Assembly: GCA_947503965.1 (NCBI GenBank)
Contig: CANNFU010000004.1
Coordinates: 186,001 to 250,000, forward strand
Source: an uncultured Paracoccaceae bacterium
GTDB taxonomy: Bacteria > Pseudomonadota > Alphaproteobacteria > Rhodobacterales > Rhodobacteraceae
DNA length: 64,000 nt
Direction: 5' to 3'
This document shows positions 42,745 to 52,328 of the stretch, piece after piece (within the stretch, counting starts at the first letter, position 1; the number at the start of each line of letters is the position of its first letter). The translations under genes were made by a program, and so were the position numbers. The notes under the pieces were generated by a model. The model searched no databases. It was not told the DNA's origin and saw nothing but the letters and a program-made list of their open reading frames with translations.

Positions 42745-45150
42745 ATGACAGCGCTTCCCATTGACCCCGTCCTGCCCGGGCTGATAGCCGCCCTTGCCGA
42801 CAAGGGGTGCGCTGTTCTGCAAGCCCCACCCGGTGCGGGTAAGACGACGCGCGTTCCCTTGGCGATACTGCGGGCGGGTCTGACAGATGGTAAGATTGTC
42901 ATGCTGGAGCCTCGCCGCCTTGCCGCCCGCGCCGCGGCCGAGCGTCTGGCAGAAAGCCTGGGCGAAGAGCCCGGTCAGACCGTTGGATACCGGATGCGCG
43001 GCGACAGCACCCCCGGATCACGGATCGAGGTTGTCACCGAAGGTATCCTGACCCGCATGATACAGGCCGATCCGGAATTGACCGGCATTGGCGCTGTGAT
43101 TTTTGACGAATTTCACGAAAGGTCATTGAATGCCGATCTGGGTCTTGCGCTGGTGTGGGAAATCCGCAGCATCCTGCGCCCGGACCTGATCACGCTTGTT
43201 ATGTCAGCAACACTGGATGCCGCACCCGTCGCTGCAATGCTGGACAATGCCCCCGTCGTCACATCGGAAGGCCGGGCCTTTCCAGTCACGACGCACTTTC
43301 TTGACCAGGCCACATCCAAAGGTGTGCGTCTTGAAGCTGCAACAGCCGATCTGGTGGAAAAGGCGGTTTCCCACACCACAGGCGGCGTTCTGGTTTTCCT
43401 CCCTGGTGAAGGCGAAATACGTCGAACTGCTCAGGCACTGGCAGGCCGCCTTCCGGCTGACTGCGCGATACGCCCGCTTTACGGCGCACTGCCCTTCAAC
43501 GCGCAGCGCGCCGCCATCGCCCCTGTCACATCCGGCCGCAAGATCGTGCTTTCGACCTCTATCGCCGAAACATCGCTGACGATCGAAGACATCCGCGTTG
43601 TCGTGGATGCGGGACGCGCCCGACGTGCCCGCTTTGACCCGGGCTCTGGCATGTCACGACTGGTCACTGAACGTGTCAGCCGCGCCGAAGCAACGCAACG
43701 CGCAGGCCGCGCGGGCCGCGTCGCGCCGGGCGATGCCTATCGCCTGTGGACCAAGGGGGAGGATGGGGCCCTGCGCGCCTTTGCCCCCGCCGAGATCGAG
43801 GCCGCGGATCTGGCTGGTCTGGCGCTTGAACTCGCAATCTGGGGCAGCGATGATCTGGCCTTTCTGACCCCGCCGCCCATAGGTGCATTGGCCGAGGCAC
43901 GCGCGCTGCTTACCGGGCTTGGCGCACTTGATGCGCAGCACCGGATCACCGCGCATGGACGCGCGCTGGCTGCCCTGCCGCTGCACCCCCGGCTGGCCCA
44001 TATGCTTTTGACGGCTGGTGCACAGGCGGCACCCCTGGCGGCACTGCTTGCTGCACGTGATCCACTGCGCGGCGCGCCATCTGACCTCGGCTTGCGTCTG
44101 CGTGCCCTGAAAGGCCGCTACGATGGCCCGGGCGAGGTGAACCATGCCGCGCTATCCCAGATCAAGGCCGAGATACCGCGCTTGCGCAAAGGCTTGCAAC
44201 ACAAGACGGATATGTCGCTCGCGCAGCAATTGGCGCTGGCTTATCCGGACCGGATCGGTCTGCGACGCAAGGGCGATGACCCGCGCTATGTGTTATCGGG
44301 CGGCAAAGGTGCGTTCATGGATGCAGCCGATCCGCTGGCCGGGCAGCGGTTGATTGTGGCCAGCGATCTGGACGGGGACCGGCGCGAGGCACGGATACGG
44401 CAGGCTGTCGGCATCACCGATGCAGAGCTGCGCGATCTTTTTGCGGATCAGATCACTTGGCAGGATATCTGCCTTTGGTCCCGCCGCGAAGCCCGTGTGC
44501 TGACACGCAAACAAGAACGTTTTGGCGCACTGGTGCTGGACGACCGGATTTGGCCAGACGCCCCTGATGATGCGGTGGCGCTGGCAATGCTGGACGGTGT
44601 GCGGCACTTGGGGATGCGCCTGTCACCCGCCGCCGCGCGGTTTCGCGCAAGGGTGGCCTTGGTTGACGGCATGCCAGCGATGGATGACGAGACCTTGCTG
44701 AACACCGCTGAAGACTGGCTATTGCCCCATCTTCAAGGCGTGCGCACGCGCGAAGATTGGAAACGTTTCGATCTCTTGCCAGCATTGTGGGCCATGTTGG
44801 ACTGGGAACAGATGCAACGCCTTGACCGGGCCGCCCCTGCCCATTTCGAAACGCCATTGGGGCGCAAGATACCCATTGATTATGACGGCGACGCGCCCGA
44901 AATCACCCTGCGCCTGCAAGAAATGTTCGGCGTGACACAACACCCGATGATCGGGACGACCCCATTGCGGGTCACATTGCTGTCGCCGGGGCAAAAACCG
45001 GTTCAGGTCACGCAGGATATCGTGGGCTTCTGGGCTACGTCCTATGCGGATGTGCGCCGGGACATGCGTGGACGCTACCCGCGCCATCCATGGCCCGAAG
45101 ACCCGACACAAGCTGACCCTACCTTACGCGCGAAACCGCGCGGCAGATGA
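42745..45150 (+). CDS. hrpB: ATP-dependent RNA helicase HrpB
   Basis: An 801-residue DEAH-box helicase. Motif I PPGAGKTTRVPLA, motif II DEFHERSLN, motif III VMSATLDAAPVA, motif V STSIAETSLTIEDIRVVVDAG and motif VI QRAGRAGRVAPG are in order in the N-terminal half; the helicase-associated and HrpB-specific C-terminal domain (DLLPALWAMLDWEQMQRLDRAAPAHF; YPRHPWPEDP) completes it. HrpB's cellular role is not settled; it is near-universal in proteobacteria. No strong ribosome site precedes ATG 42745. Confidence 0.95.
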   Translation: MTALPIDPVLPGLIAALADKGCAVLQAPPGAGKTTRVPLAILRAGLTDGKIVMLEPRRLAARAAAERLAESLGEEPGQTVGYRMRGDSTPGSRIEVVTEGILTRMIQADPELTGIGAVIFDEFHERSLNADLGLALVWEIRSILRPDLITLVMSATLDAAPVAAMLDNAPVVTSEGRAFPVTTHFLDQATSKGVRLEAATADLVEKAVSHTTGGVLVFLPGEGEIRRTAQALAGRLPADCAIRPLYGALPFNAQRAAIAPVTSGRKIVLSTSIAETSLTIEDIRVVVDAGRARRARFDPGSGMSRLVTERVSRAEATQRAGRAGRVAPGDAYRLWTKGEDGALRAFAPAEIEAADLAGLALELAIWGSDDLAFLTPPPIGALAEARALLTGLGALDAQHRITAHGRALAALPLHPRLAHMLLTAGAQAAPLAALLAARDPLRGAPSDLGLRLRALKGRYDGPGEVNHAALSQIKAEIPRLRKGLQHKTDMSLAQQLALAYPDRIGLRRKGDDPRYVLSGGKGAFMDAADPLAGQRLIVASDLDGDRREARIRQAVGITDAELRDLFADQITWQDICLWSRREARVLTRKQERFGALVLDDRIWPDAPDDAVALAMLDGVRHLGMRLSPAAARFRARVALVDGMPAMDDETLLNTAEDWLLPHLQGVRTREDWKRFDLLPALWAMLDWEQMQRLDRAAPAHFETPLGRKIPIDYDGDAPEITLRLQEMFGVTQHPMIGTTPLRVTLLSPGQKPVQVTQDIVGFWATSYADVRRDMRGRYPRHPWPEDPTQADPTLRAKPRGR

Positions 45151-45221
45151 GCGTGATTTGCCAACTGATTCGCCCTATGTTAAGAAAAAACCAATAAAAT
45201 AAGAATATTGGCAGTTTCGTT

Positions 45222-45677
45222 ATGAACATGTTGCGACATACATCCGGGCCATCGGCAATAGATGCGTCGGCGGAACCGGAAACGCTGACCCAAGTGGCCG
45301 CCCTTTGCACACGCGATGGCAAGGAGGGGCTGGAGGTGTTGTTGGTGCAATCCTCACGCGGACGGTGGATCCTGCCGAAAGGGTGGCCGATGGATGACCG
45401 CACTGACGCTCAGGCCGCCAAGCTGGAAGCATGGGAGGAGGCTGGCGTCGCAAAGGCTGCCGTCGACAAGACGCCAATCGCACGTTTCATGACACGGAAG
45501 CGTTTTGATGACGGCACAAGCAAGCCGTGCTTGGTGGCCGTCTATCCGATGAATGTAAAGTCGATGACAAAAGACTACCCCGAAGCCGGACAGCGCAAGC
45601 GCCGCTGGGTTTCGCCCAGGAAAGCCATCGGTCTGGTCAACGAAGACGGTTTGAAAGACATCTTGCGGGCACTTTGA
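45222..45677 (+). CDS. Nudix hydrolase
   Basis: A 151-residue hydrolase of nucleoside-diphosphate derivatives. The Nudix helix region is GWPMDDRTDAQAAKLEAWEEAGV: the metal-binding core EEAG is intact, while the first Glu and the Arg of the classic box are replaced by Arg and Leu. The N-terminal ALCTRDGKEGLEVLLVQSS and RRWVSPRKAI are usual for the alphaproteobacterial group, which may handle diphosphoinositol-like or dinucleotide substrates. The substrate here is unknown. ATG 45222 follows a 70-base A/T-rich gap that may carry its promoter. Confidence 0.86.
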   Translation: MNMLRHTSGPSAIDASAEPETLTQVAALCTRDGKEGLEVLLVQSSRGRWILPKGWPMDDRTDAQAAKLEAWEEAGVAKAAVDKTPIARFMTRKRFDDGTSKPCLVAVYPMNVKSMTKDYPEAGQRKRRWVSPRKAIGLVNEDGLKDILRAL

Positions 45678-45727
45678 CCCGGCAAGATGGGCGCGAACCC
45701 GTCTTGCTGTAAGATTTCGCGCTTTGC

Positions 45728-46633
45728 TTACTTACCAAGACAGTAACGCATGATCGCCTTTTGTGCGTGCAACCGGTTTTCGGCCTCGTCAAAGATCACG
45801 GAATGCGGTCCATCCATGACGCTGCTTGTCGCCTCATCATCCCGGTGGGCTGGCAGGCAATGCATGAAAAGCGCATCATCCTTGGCCTTGGCCATCAGCG
45901 CGTCGTTGACCTGATAGCCCCGGAGCTGATTATGCCGCCGTTCGCGCGCCGATTGCGGGTCATGCATGGACACCCACGTATCCGTCACAACCAGATCAGC
46001 GCCCTGCACCGCCTCATGCGGGTCGCGTATGATGGTATAAAGCCCATCCAACGCCGGCTCTGGGTCCAGCGGTGGCGGACCGGTAAAGACCAGATCAAAC
46101 TCAAACTGTTTGGCGGCATGGGCAAAACTGGCGAAAACATTGTTGCCGTCACCGGACCACACGACCTTTTTGCCTTTGATCGGTCCGTTATGTTCCTCGA
46201 ACGTCATGATATCGGCCATGATCTGACAAGGATGGGTGCGATTTGTCAGGCCGTTGATCACGGGAACCGTCGCGTATTCCGCCATGTCCAGCAGCGTTTG
46301 TTCCTCGAAGGTCCGGATCATGATCAGATCGACATAGCGCGACAAGACCCGTGCTGTATCCGCGATGGTTTCGCCATGGCCCAGTTGCATGTCGGCACCC
46401 GACAACACCATTGTCTGCCCACCCATCTGACGCACGCCCACATCAAACGAAACCCGCGTCCGGGTCGAGGGTTTTTCAAAGATGAGCGCCACCATATGCC
46501 CGGCAAGCGGCTGTTCGGCGTCCGGCGTGCCCTTGGGCAATCCCGCCCTTGCGGTTTTCATCGCCTGCGCATTGTCGATGATCTGATGCAGCGCAGCCGC
46601 GGGCGTTTCGTGAATATCAAGAAAATGGTTCAT
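45728..46633 (-). CDS. argF: Ornithine carbamoyltransferase
   Basis: A 301-residue enzyme that makes citrulline from ornithine and carbamoyl phosphate in arginine synthesis. The carbamoyl-phosphate motif [33 protein letters not shown] and the C-terminal [12 protein letters not shown] are diagnostic. It is the last gene of a minus-strand set argD-GNAT-argF, with a 36-base gap before it; the classic order in this group is argD-argF without an insert. Confidence 0.96.
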   Translation of the reverse strand: MNHFLDIHETPAAALHQIIDNAQAMKTARAGLPKGTPDAEQPLAGHMVALIFEKPSTRTRVSFDVGVRQMGGQTMVLSGADMQLGHGETIADTARVLSRYVDLIMIRTFEEQTLLDMAEYATVPVINGLTNRTHPCQIMADIMTFEEHNGPIKGKKVVWSGDGNNVFASFAHAAKQFEFDLVFTGPPPLDPEPALDGLYTIIRDPHEAVQGADLVVTDTWVSMHDPQSARERRHNQLRGYQVNDALMAKAKDDALFMHCLPAHRDDEATSSVMDGPHSVIFDEAENRLHAQKAIMRYCLGK

Positions 46634-46669
46634 TGCAGTCGCTTCTTTCAGGCCATCAAGGCCAATGAA

Positions 46670-47152
46670 TTAAAGATGGGTCATCACCTGGACGAGCTTG
46701 CCGTCGCGGGTCGAGGCCAATCGTCGCTTGCGAAAACCGGCTTGTGTGTAGATGCCGATTGTCCGCGTATCGGTTGTATTCGGGCCTACAGCGACCATGG
46801 GGTAACGCAGCCGCAATTCACGCAACCGCGCATCGATATAGCCGGTCGAATGCCCCTGCCCCAAGAAATCCGTATCACCGACAAATGTCGACAAGACCCG
46901 CGTGCCCTGCGGCAGATCCGCATATTGCGGCATGCCAAAGCTGCGTGCATCATGGTCATGGATATACGCAAAAGGGTGATTGATCAGGCTCACCACCAGC
47001 ATTGTAATATTCGGATTGTCCATATCCTGCTGCATCAGCGCAATCTGCTTGTCCGTATTTGGCCACCACACCTTGACATGCGACGTCTGCAGCCAGCGCT
47101 GCATCAACGGCAAATCATCCGGGGTCAATCTGCGAAAGCTGTAATTACGCAT
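46670..47152 (-). CDS. GNAT N-acetyltransferase of the AAC(6')-like type
   Basis: A 160-residue acetyltransferase. FRRLTPDDLPLMQRWLQTSHVKVWW at the N-terminus and GPNTTDTRTIGIYTQAGFRKRRL near the C-terminus follow the layout of AAC(6')-Ib-like enzymes; the acetyl-CoA loop region is LGQGHSTGYID. Its ATG overlaps the argD stop by 8 bases, so it is translated with the arginine genes. It could acetylate an aminoglycoside-like compound, a polyamine or a side product of arginine synthesis; sequence alone cannot choose. Confidence 0.82.
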   Translation of the reverse strand: MRNYSFRRLTPDDLPLMQRWLQTSHVKVWWPNTDKQIALMQQDMDNPNITMLVVSLINHPFAYIHDHDARSFGMPQYADLPQGTRVLSTFVGDTDFLGQGHSTGYIDARLRELRLRYPMVAVGPNTTDTRTIGIYTQAGFRKRRLASTRDGKLVQVMTHL

Positions 47153-48323
47153 GTTCCCTTTGCATCTGAAGGGCCGCCGCGTCGAGCTTTTCGACCGCAG
47201 TGCCGATATCTTCGTCCGGGATATTCAGCGCGGGCAGCAAACGGACTACGTTGTCTGCGGCAGGCACGGTCAGCACACCCTGCCCAAAACCTGCGGCAAC
47301 GACATCCGTATTGGTCGCCTTGCATTTCAAACCCAGCATCAGCCCGGCACCGCGTACTTCTTCAAAGATATCCGGATGGCTTGCCACCAGACCTTCGAGC
47401 TTTTGACGCAGCAAAGCCGCCTTGCGGTTCACCTCAGCCAGGAACATGTCATCAGCGATGATCTCCATGACTTTGGCACCGACAGCACAGGCGAGCGGGT
47501 TGCCTCCGTAGGTCGACCCATGGGTGCCGACCGTCATGCCGGATGCGGCATCTTCGGTTGCCAGCACGGCCCCTAAGGGGAACCCGCCGCCAATCCCCTT
47601 TGCCACCATCATGATGTCGGGCGTGATACTCGCCCATTCATGCGCAAAAAGCTTGCCCGTCCGTCCCATGCCGCACTGCACCTCGTCCAGGATCATCAGA
47701 ATGCCGTGCTGATCGCAAAGATCGCGCAGACCTTTCAGGCATACATCAGGAAGCGGACGAATACCGCCTTCGCCCTGAACCGGCTCCACCAGGATTGCTG
47801 CGATCTGGTTGGTAGCGGCCGCATTCAATGCGTCGTGGTCGCCAAACTCCAGATGGGTAAAGCCAGGTAACAGCGGGCCAAACCCCTTGGTCATCTTTTC
47901 TGATCCGGCAGCGGCAATCCCGGCGCTGGAGCGTCCGTGAAAAGAGCCTTTGAATGTAATGATTTCCGTCCTGTCCTCACCTTTGTCGAACCAGTATTTG
48001 CGCGCCATCTTGACGGCCAGTTCGCAGGCTTCAGTCCCGGAATTGGTGAAAAACGCAGTGTCAGCAAAGGTTTTGTCGACCAATGCATCAGCAAGCTGTT
48101 GTTGCGCGGGGATGTTATACAGGTTCGAGACATGCCAAAGCGCACCGGCCTGGGCGTTCAAAGCTGCGACCAGTTCCGGGTGCGCATGGCCTAGCGCGTT
48201 CACGGCAATTCCCGCGCCCAGATCCAAAAACCGGCGCCCATCGCGCTCTGTCAACCAGGACCCTTCGCCGGACACGAATGTCAGCGGCGCGCGTGTATAG
48301 GTCGGCAGAATAGATGGGATCAT
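47145..48323 (-). CDS. argD: Acetylornithine/succinyldiaminopimelate aminotransferase
   Basis: A 392-residue PLP enzyme that transaminates N-acetylglutamate semialdehyde in arginine synthesis, often also acting in lysine synthesis. The motifs FTNSGTEACELAVKMARKYW, TFKGSFHGRS, LDEVQCGMGRTGKLFAHEW and MVAKGIGGGFPLGA (PLP Lys) are in place. ATG 48323 has AAGG at good spacing; other in-frame ATG codons lie upstream. It heads the argD-GNAT-argF unit. Confidence 0.95.
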   Translation of the reverse strand: MIPSILPTYTRAPLTFVSGEGSWLTERDGRRFLDLGAGIAVNALGHAHPELVAALNAQAGALWHVSNLYNIPAQQQLADALVDKTFADTAFFTNSGTEACELAVKMARKYWFDKGEDRTEIITFKGSFHGRSSAGIAAAGSEKMTKGFGPLLPGFTHLEFGDHDALNAAATNQIAAILVEPVQGEGGIRPLPDVCLKGLRDLCDQHGILMILDEVQCGMGRTGKLFAHEWASITPDIMMVAKGIGGGFPLGAVLATEDAASGMTVGTHGSTYGGNPLACAVGAKVMEIIADDMFLAEVNRKAALLRQKLEGLVASHPDIFEEVRGAGLMLGLKCKATNTDVVAAGFGQGVLTVPAADNVVRLLPALNIPDEDIGTAVEKLDAAALQMQREHA

Positions 48324-48564
48324 GGCGATCATCCTTATAGATAAGCCCGATTGGTGCAGGACCAAGTGGGAGGTGTCAATGATTTAAAGGGGTTAGGACG
48401 GACGTGACAACGGGCGGCGCAGCTTAGCGTCGGCGTCGGATCTGATATGTCATTTCGGTCTTCATATCGATCTGATAGACCGAATTTCAACGCCGTAAAA
48501 GCAAAATCGTCGCCGCTGCCATTTGCAATTGCCAAGGCAGTTCTGCTGCATCACATGGGGGTGC

Positions 48565-49443
48565 ATGACCCTGCGCGCCCCGAACCCGACACTTGCTGTC
48601 ATGCTGATGCTCACCGCCACTGCGTTTATCGCTGGTACGATGCTATTGGCGAAGACGCTTGGGACCGACGTTTTCGGTGACCCGTTGCACCCGCTGCAAA
48701 TCAGTCATGGGCGGTTTCTGTTTGCCTTCCTGGCCATCGGAACGGCGACCGTCCTGATCCGCCCGAAACTCAACCGTCCGGATTGGCGGCTGCATATCGG
48801 TCGGACAGTATTCGGTTGGGGTGGTGTCAGCTGCATGTTCGCCGCCGTTGCCTTTATCCCGTTATCAGACGCGACAGCGATCAGCTTTCTGAACCCGGTT
48901 TTTGGCATGTTGCTCGCGATCCCGCTTCTGGGAGAGCGGGTGGGCAGGTGGCGCTGGGTTGCCGCATCTCTGGCCCTGATCGGTGCAATGGTGCTTTTGC
49001 GGCCCGGAGCCGGGACATTTCAGCTTGCCGGTTTGCTGGCTTTGGCCGCCGCGCTGCTGATGGGACTGGAGCTCATCTTCATCAAAAAATTGGCGAACAA
49101 AGAGCCGTCATTTCAGATATTGTTGACAAATAACGCAATCGGCTTGGCGATCGCGACGCTGGCCGTCCTGCCATTTTGGACAGGACCGACCGCCGCACAA
49201 TGGGCTGCATTGGCTGGTCTGGGTCTATTGATGGCCGCAGCACAGGCGTGCTTTGTCAACGCAGTGGCGCGGGCCGACGCGAGCTTTGTGACACCATTCA
49301 GTTATGTAACCCTTATATTTGCAACGCTTTATGATCTGATGGTCTTCGATGTGCTGCCTGACGGTATCAGTGTTGCTGGCGCAGTGATTATCCTGGCAGG
49401 CGTGGGATTGCTTGTCTGGCGCGAAGGCAAGCAAAGGACTTGA
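48565..49443 (+). CDS. DMT (EamA) family transporter
   Basis: A 292-residue ten-helix exporter-like protein. It shows FLFAFLAIGTATVL, AAVAFIPLSDATAISFLNPVFGMLLAIPLLGERVGRWRW at the end of repeat 1, LLMGLELIFIKKL and FVTPFSYVTLIFATLYDLMVF in repeat 2. ATG 48565 is used; the frame is open further upstream with non-family sequence. Third DMT protein in this window, after those at 12052 and 13854, but it is not closely similar to either. Substrate unknown. Confidence 0.87.
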   Translation: MTLRAPNPTLAVMLMLTATAFIAGTMLLAKTLGTDVFGDPLHPLQISHGRFLFAFLAIGTATVLIRPKLNRPDWRLHIGRTVFGWGGVSCMFAAVAFIPLSDATAISFLNPVFGMLLAIPLLGERVGRWRWVAASLALIGAMVLLRPGAGTFQLAGLLALAAALLMGLELIFIKKLANKEPSFQILLTNNAIGLAIATLAVLPFWTGPTAAQWAALAGLGLLMAAAQACFVNAVARADASFVTPFSYVTLIFATLYDLMVFDVLPDGISVAGAVIILAGVGLLVWREGKQRT

Positions 49444-49512
49444 TCGGCAACCGTGTTAGATCATAGTTAATCGGTCAAAATGCAGCCATTTTCGTGATCT
49501 AGATGCCCGCTT

Positions 49513-49926
49513 ATGAATGACGTTTACGAGTATCGCAGGGCACCTAACCGGTGGGTGGTTTGGTTGTCCGCGGCAGCCGTCATCTTATTGATCGTTGCTG
49601 CATCGCTGACCGGATCAGACGAACTGGCGTTGCTGGGCTGGGCCGGTGGCGCATTGACGCTTTTCTGGATGATGGCGCCCAAGCGTGTGGCGGGTATCCG
49701 TGTCGACGATGATTATCTGGTATTGTCGGCCTGGCGGAACCCGCGACCAATCCGATTGGACGACATCGCCTATATGCGTGTCACCGAGGCCAGCGCAGAA
49801 ACCGACATCGCCATCGTCTACAAGGACGGCTCCGAAGAGGGCACATTCATCGGCGATATGCCTGACATTGAGACGCTGGTCGAGGTCATGGCCAAGCGTG
49901 GTATCGCCGTCAGGGATGTCTATTAG
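49513..49926 (+). CDS. Hypothetical membrane protein with PH-like C-terminal domain
   Basis: A 137-residue protein: two N-terminal helices (WVVWLSAAAVILLIVAA; ELALLGWAGGALTLFWMMA) followed by a small soluble beta domain (RVAGIRVDDDYLVLSAWRNPRPIRLDDIAYMRVTEASAETDIAIVYKDGSEEGTF) that resembles bacterial PH-like domains in pattern. No catalytic residues are seen. It ends 5 bases before the stop of the convergent ABC permease gene. Confidence 0.7.
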   Translation: MNDVYEYRRAPNRWVVWLSAAAVILLIVAASLTGSDELALLGWAGGALTLFWMMAPKRVAGIRVDDDYLVLSAWRNPRPIRLDDIAYMRVTEASAETDIAIVYKDGSEEGTFIGDMPDIETLVEVMAKRGIAVRDVY

Positions 49927-49931
49927 GCGCC

Positions 49932-50735
49932 TTAAGCCTTTAACCGATATCCGGTATCCATCCAACGCCAGCAAATGCCAACCACAACGATGCAGGCCGC
50001 GCTAACGACGGCAATGCCGACCCAAGGGCTGCTATCGCTCACCCCGATCATGCCAAAACGAACCCCGTCGATGATATAGAAAAACGGGTTCGCGTGGCTC
50101 AGCGTCTGCATGAACGGCGGCAGCGCCTCGATCGAATAGAATGTGCCTGAAAGAAAGGCCAAGGGCGTGATCAGAAAGTTTGAGATGGCGGACAGCTGAT
50201 CGAACTTGTTGGCAAAAATACCGGCAATCAATCCAAGCCCGCCCATCAGCACAGAGCCCAGCAAGACAAAGACCACGACCCAGACCGGTTGCTGCAAACC
50301 GACCCCCAGAAAGATCGCCGAGCCCAGCGCGATCACAACCGCGACAAGCGCGCCCCGCGCGACAGCACCGCCAAGATATCCAATCACCAGTTCTGCGGCA
50401 GACAAAGGCGGCATCAACGTGTCAACAATATTCCCCTGCACCTTGGCCGACGCGAGGCTGGATGACGTGTTCGCAAATGCGTTCTGTATGACCGTCATGG
50501 TCAGGATACCCGGGGCAAGAAACGTCATGAACGGAACCCCCATCACATCCCCCCTTTGCGGCCCGATGGCGATCGTGAATATCATCAGGAACAAGCCAGC
50601 ATTGATCAGAGGCGCCATTACAGTCTGCGACCAGACATTCATGAACCGGCGTATCTCGCGCAGGATCAGCGTCCATGTCCCCAGCCAGTTGACCCGGCCA
50701 AAGCGGCGCACGCCCATGGTAGATGGTGATGTCAT
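49932..50735 (-). CDS. ABC-2 type transporter permease
   Basis: A 267-residue membrane protein of the ABC-2 (DrrB/NodJ-like) permease family with six helices: WTLILREIRRFMNVW at the N-terminus, PLINAGLFLMIFTIAIG, FLAPGILTMTVIQNAFANTSSSLASAKVQG, then the C-terminal helices (FLITPLAFLSGTFYSIEALPPFMQTLSHANPFFYIIDGVRFGMIG, the ABC-2 signature). No ATPase gene adjoins it in this window; the partner must be elsewhere. ATG 50735 is chosen; longer starts give no family match. Confidence 0.87.
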   Translation of the reverse strand: MTSPSTMGVRRFGRVNWLGTWTLILREIRRFMNVWSQTVMAPLINAGLFLMIFTIAIGPQRGDVMGVPFMTFLAPGILTMTVIQNAFANTSSSLASAKVQGNIVDTLMPPLSAAELVIGYLGGAVARGALVAVVIALGSAIFLGVGLQQPVWVVVFVLLGSVLMGGLGLIAGIFANKFDQLSAISNFLITPLAFLSGTFYSIEALPPFMQTLSHANPFFYIIDGVRFGMIGVSDSSPWVGIAVVSAACIVVVGICWRWMDTGYRLKA

Positions 50736-50854
50736 GCCCGGTTCCTTTCCCTGCCTGTCCCGCCGACATAACCGATCCTGCCGATTTGGCCAGTGCGGGC
50801 TTTGCCTTTTGATGGTCGCCCGGTAGCATTCGCCGACCAAAAAGGAGACGATCC

Positions 50855-51460
50855 ATGCGGCTTTTAGTTTTTGCCTTCACCCTGCTCTGGCCCAGCCTCG
50901 TGCTGGCGGATCAACCCCGGCCAATCCTGCCTGCGCTCTATCAGGTCACTGGTGTCGCCGAAAACGATGTGCTGAACGTCCGTGCCGCACCCGATGCCGC
51001 AGCAACCATGATCGACGGGTTCGTCCACAACGCCCGCGACATTCAGGTGATCGAGCTCAGCCTGTCAGGCCGCTGGGCGCTGGTGAACACCGATGAACAG
51101 GCGGGCTGGGTGGCCTTCCGCTATCTGGAACGGCAAGCTGAAGAGACGGGCTTTGCCGGTCTGCCTGCCAGCCTTTATTGTTTCGGGAACGAACGGTTCT
51201 GGAACCTGCGCCTCACAGCGGACGGTTTGACACTGGCCCGACCCGAAGGGCAGGACACCTATCCGATCACGTTCGCAGCACCTTCGGTGGAGCATGTCGC
51301 ACTTGGCGAAAGCGGCTTTCTGTTCACTTGGATGGCCGGCAATCAGCCGGTGCGCGCGCATATCCTGCCGGGCCGCTGCAGCGACGGGATGAGCGATCTG
51401 GCCTATGGGTTGCACTATGTCGACACCTACCTGATGAATTCCGGCTGTTGCAGCCTGTGA
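50855..51460 (+). CDS. Exported SH3-domain protein
   Basis: A 201-residue exported protein with a signal peptide (MRLLVFAFTLLWPSLVLA, cleaved before DQPRP), an SH3b domain (about residues 27-85, ENDVLNVRAAPDAAATMIDG … GRWALVNTDEQAGWVAFRYLE), and a C-terminal part with conserved cysteines (CFGNERFWNLRL, GRCSDGMSD, NSGCCSL). Bacterial SH3 proteins often bind peptidoglycan. AAGGAG precedes the ATG. The role is not known; the Cys pattern suggests a disulfide-stabilised periplasmic domain. Confidence 0.8.
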   Translation: MRLLVFAFTLLWPSLVLADQPRPILPALYQVTGVAENDVLNVRAAPDAAATMIDGFVHNARDIQVIELSLSGRWALVNTDEQAGWVAFRYLERQAEETGFAGLPASLYCFGNERFWNLRLTADGLTLARPEGQDTYPITFAAPSVEHVALGESGFLFTWMAGNQPVRAHILPGRCSDGMSDLAYGLHYVDTYLMNSGCCSL

Positions 51461-51573
51461 AAACGTTCCTTCGGCCTTCACATCATCGTTCACAGTGACT
51501 AGTATGAGAGGCTGACACGTAGGATAACGCAGCTGCCTTTGCATCTGCCTGACGGAAAACCAAAGGAATTCAT

Positions 51574-52161
51574 ATGTCCTGGACAGACGAGCGCGTTGAG
51601 ACGCTCAAAAAGATGTGGGGCGAAGGCCAGTCGGCCAGCCAGATCGCCAAGGAACTGGGCGGCGTAACCCGGAATGCCGTTATTGGCAAAGTGCACCGGT
51701 TGGGTCTTTCAAACCGCGCCGGGTCAGGTGGGGGCGCCACCAAGGCACCTGCAAAGGAAAAACCGGCCGCTGCCAAGCCTGCACCAAAACCCGCAGCCAA
51801 GGCAAAACCGGCCCCCGCCGCCCCTGCCGCCAAGGAAGAGCCGGAACTGGACGAGAACGGGATCCCGATCTCGGCCGCACGGCGTGCGATCATTCCTGCA
51901 GGCCAACCGCTGCCGCCGCAGCCATCCGCAAATGAAATCAGCCCCGAGGCTTTGGCGAAAGTCAACGAAGTCGAAAAGACCGCCAAGAAAATCAGCCTCA
52001 TGGAGCTGACCGAGAAAACCTGCAAATGGCCCGTGGGCGACCCGGCAACGGATGATTTCTGGTTCTGCGGGCTCGCCGTGCAGCAGGGCAAACCCTATTG
52101 CGAGGCGCATGTGGGCGTCGCGTTTCAGCCCATGTCATCGCGCCGCGACAGACGCCGCTAA
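51574..52161 (+). CDS. gcrA: Cell-cycle regulator GcrA
   Basis: A 195-residue GcrA-family transcription factor, a sigma-70 cofactor that recognises methylated GANTC promoters with CcrM and CtrA in alphaproteobacterial cell-cycle control. The DNA-binding N-terminus (MSWTDERVETLKKMWGEGQSASQIAKELGGVTRNAVIGKVHRLGLSNR) is nearly canonical, followed by an Ala/Pro/Lys-rich linker (about residues 50-90) and the C-terminal CKWPVGDPATDDFWFCGLAV region with conserved cysteines. No GANTC site was checked systematically. Confidence 0.96.
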   Translation: MSWTDERVETLKKMWGEGQSASQIAKELGGVTRNAVIGKVHRLGLSNRAGSGGGATKAPAKEKPAAAKPAPKPAAKAKPAPAAPAAKEEPELDENGIPISAARRAIIPAGQPLPPQPSANEISPEALAKVNEVEKTAKKISLMELTEKTCKWPVGDPATDDFWFCGLAVQQGKPYCEAHVGVAFQPMSSRRDRRR

Positions 52162-52328
52162 GCCGAACCACAATACGAATATCCAGAAGGGTCGCGTCTG
52201 ACGCGGCCCTTTTTTGTGGGCCTCCACCTGTTCCGGCATGACGTGATGTTTCGCGCCCGATACGTTGACAAACAACGTCACGATTTCCAAATGCAGGTGA
52301 ACACGCACACATCCAAGGGAAAACCAAT

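Noticed and set aside
45761..47461. 566-codon plus-strand open frame across argF, the GNAT gene and argD
   Set aside because: Antisense to three well-recognised genes; His/Arg/Pro-rich composition typical of a shadow frame.
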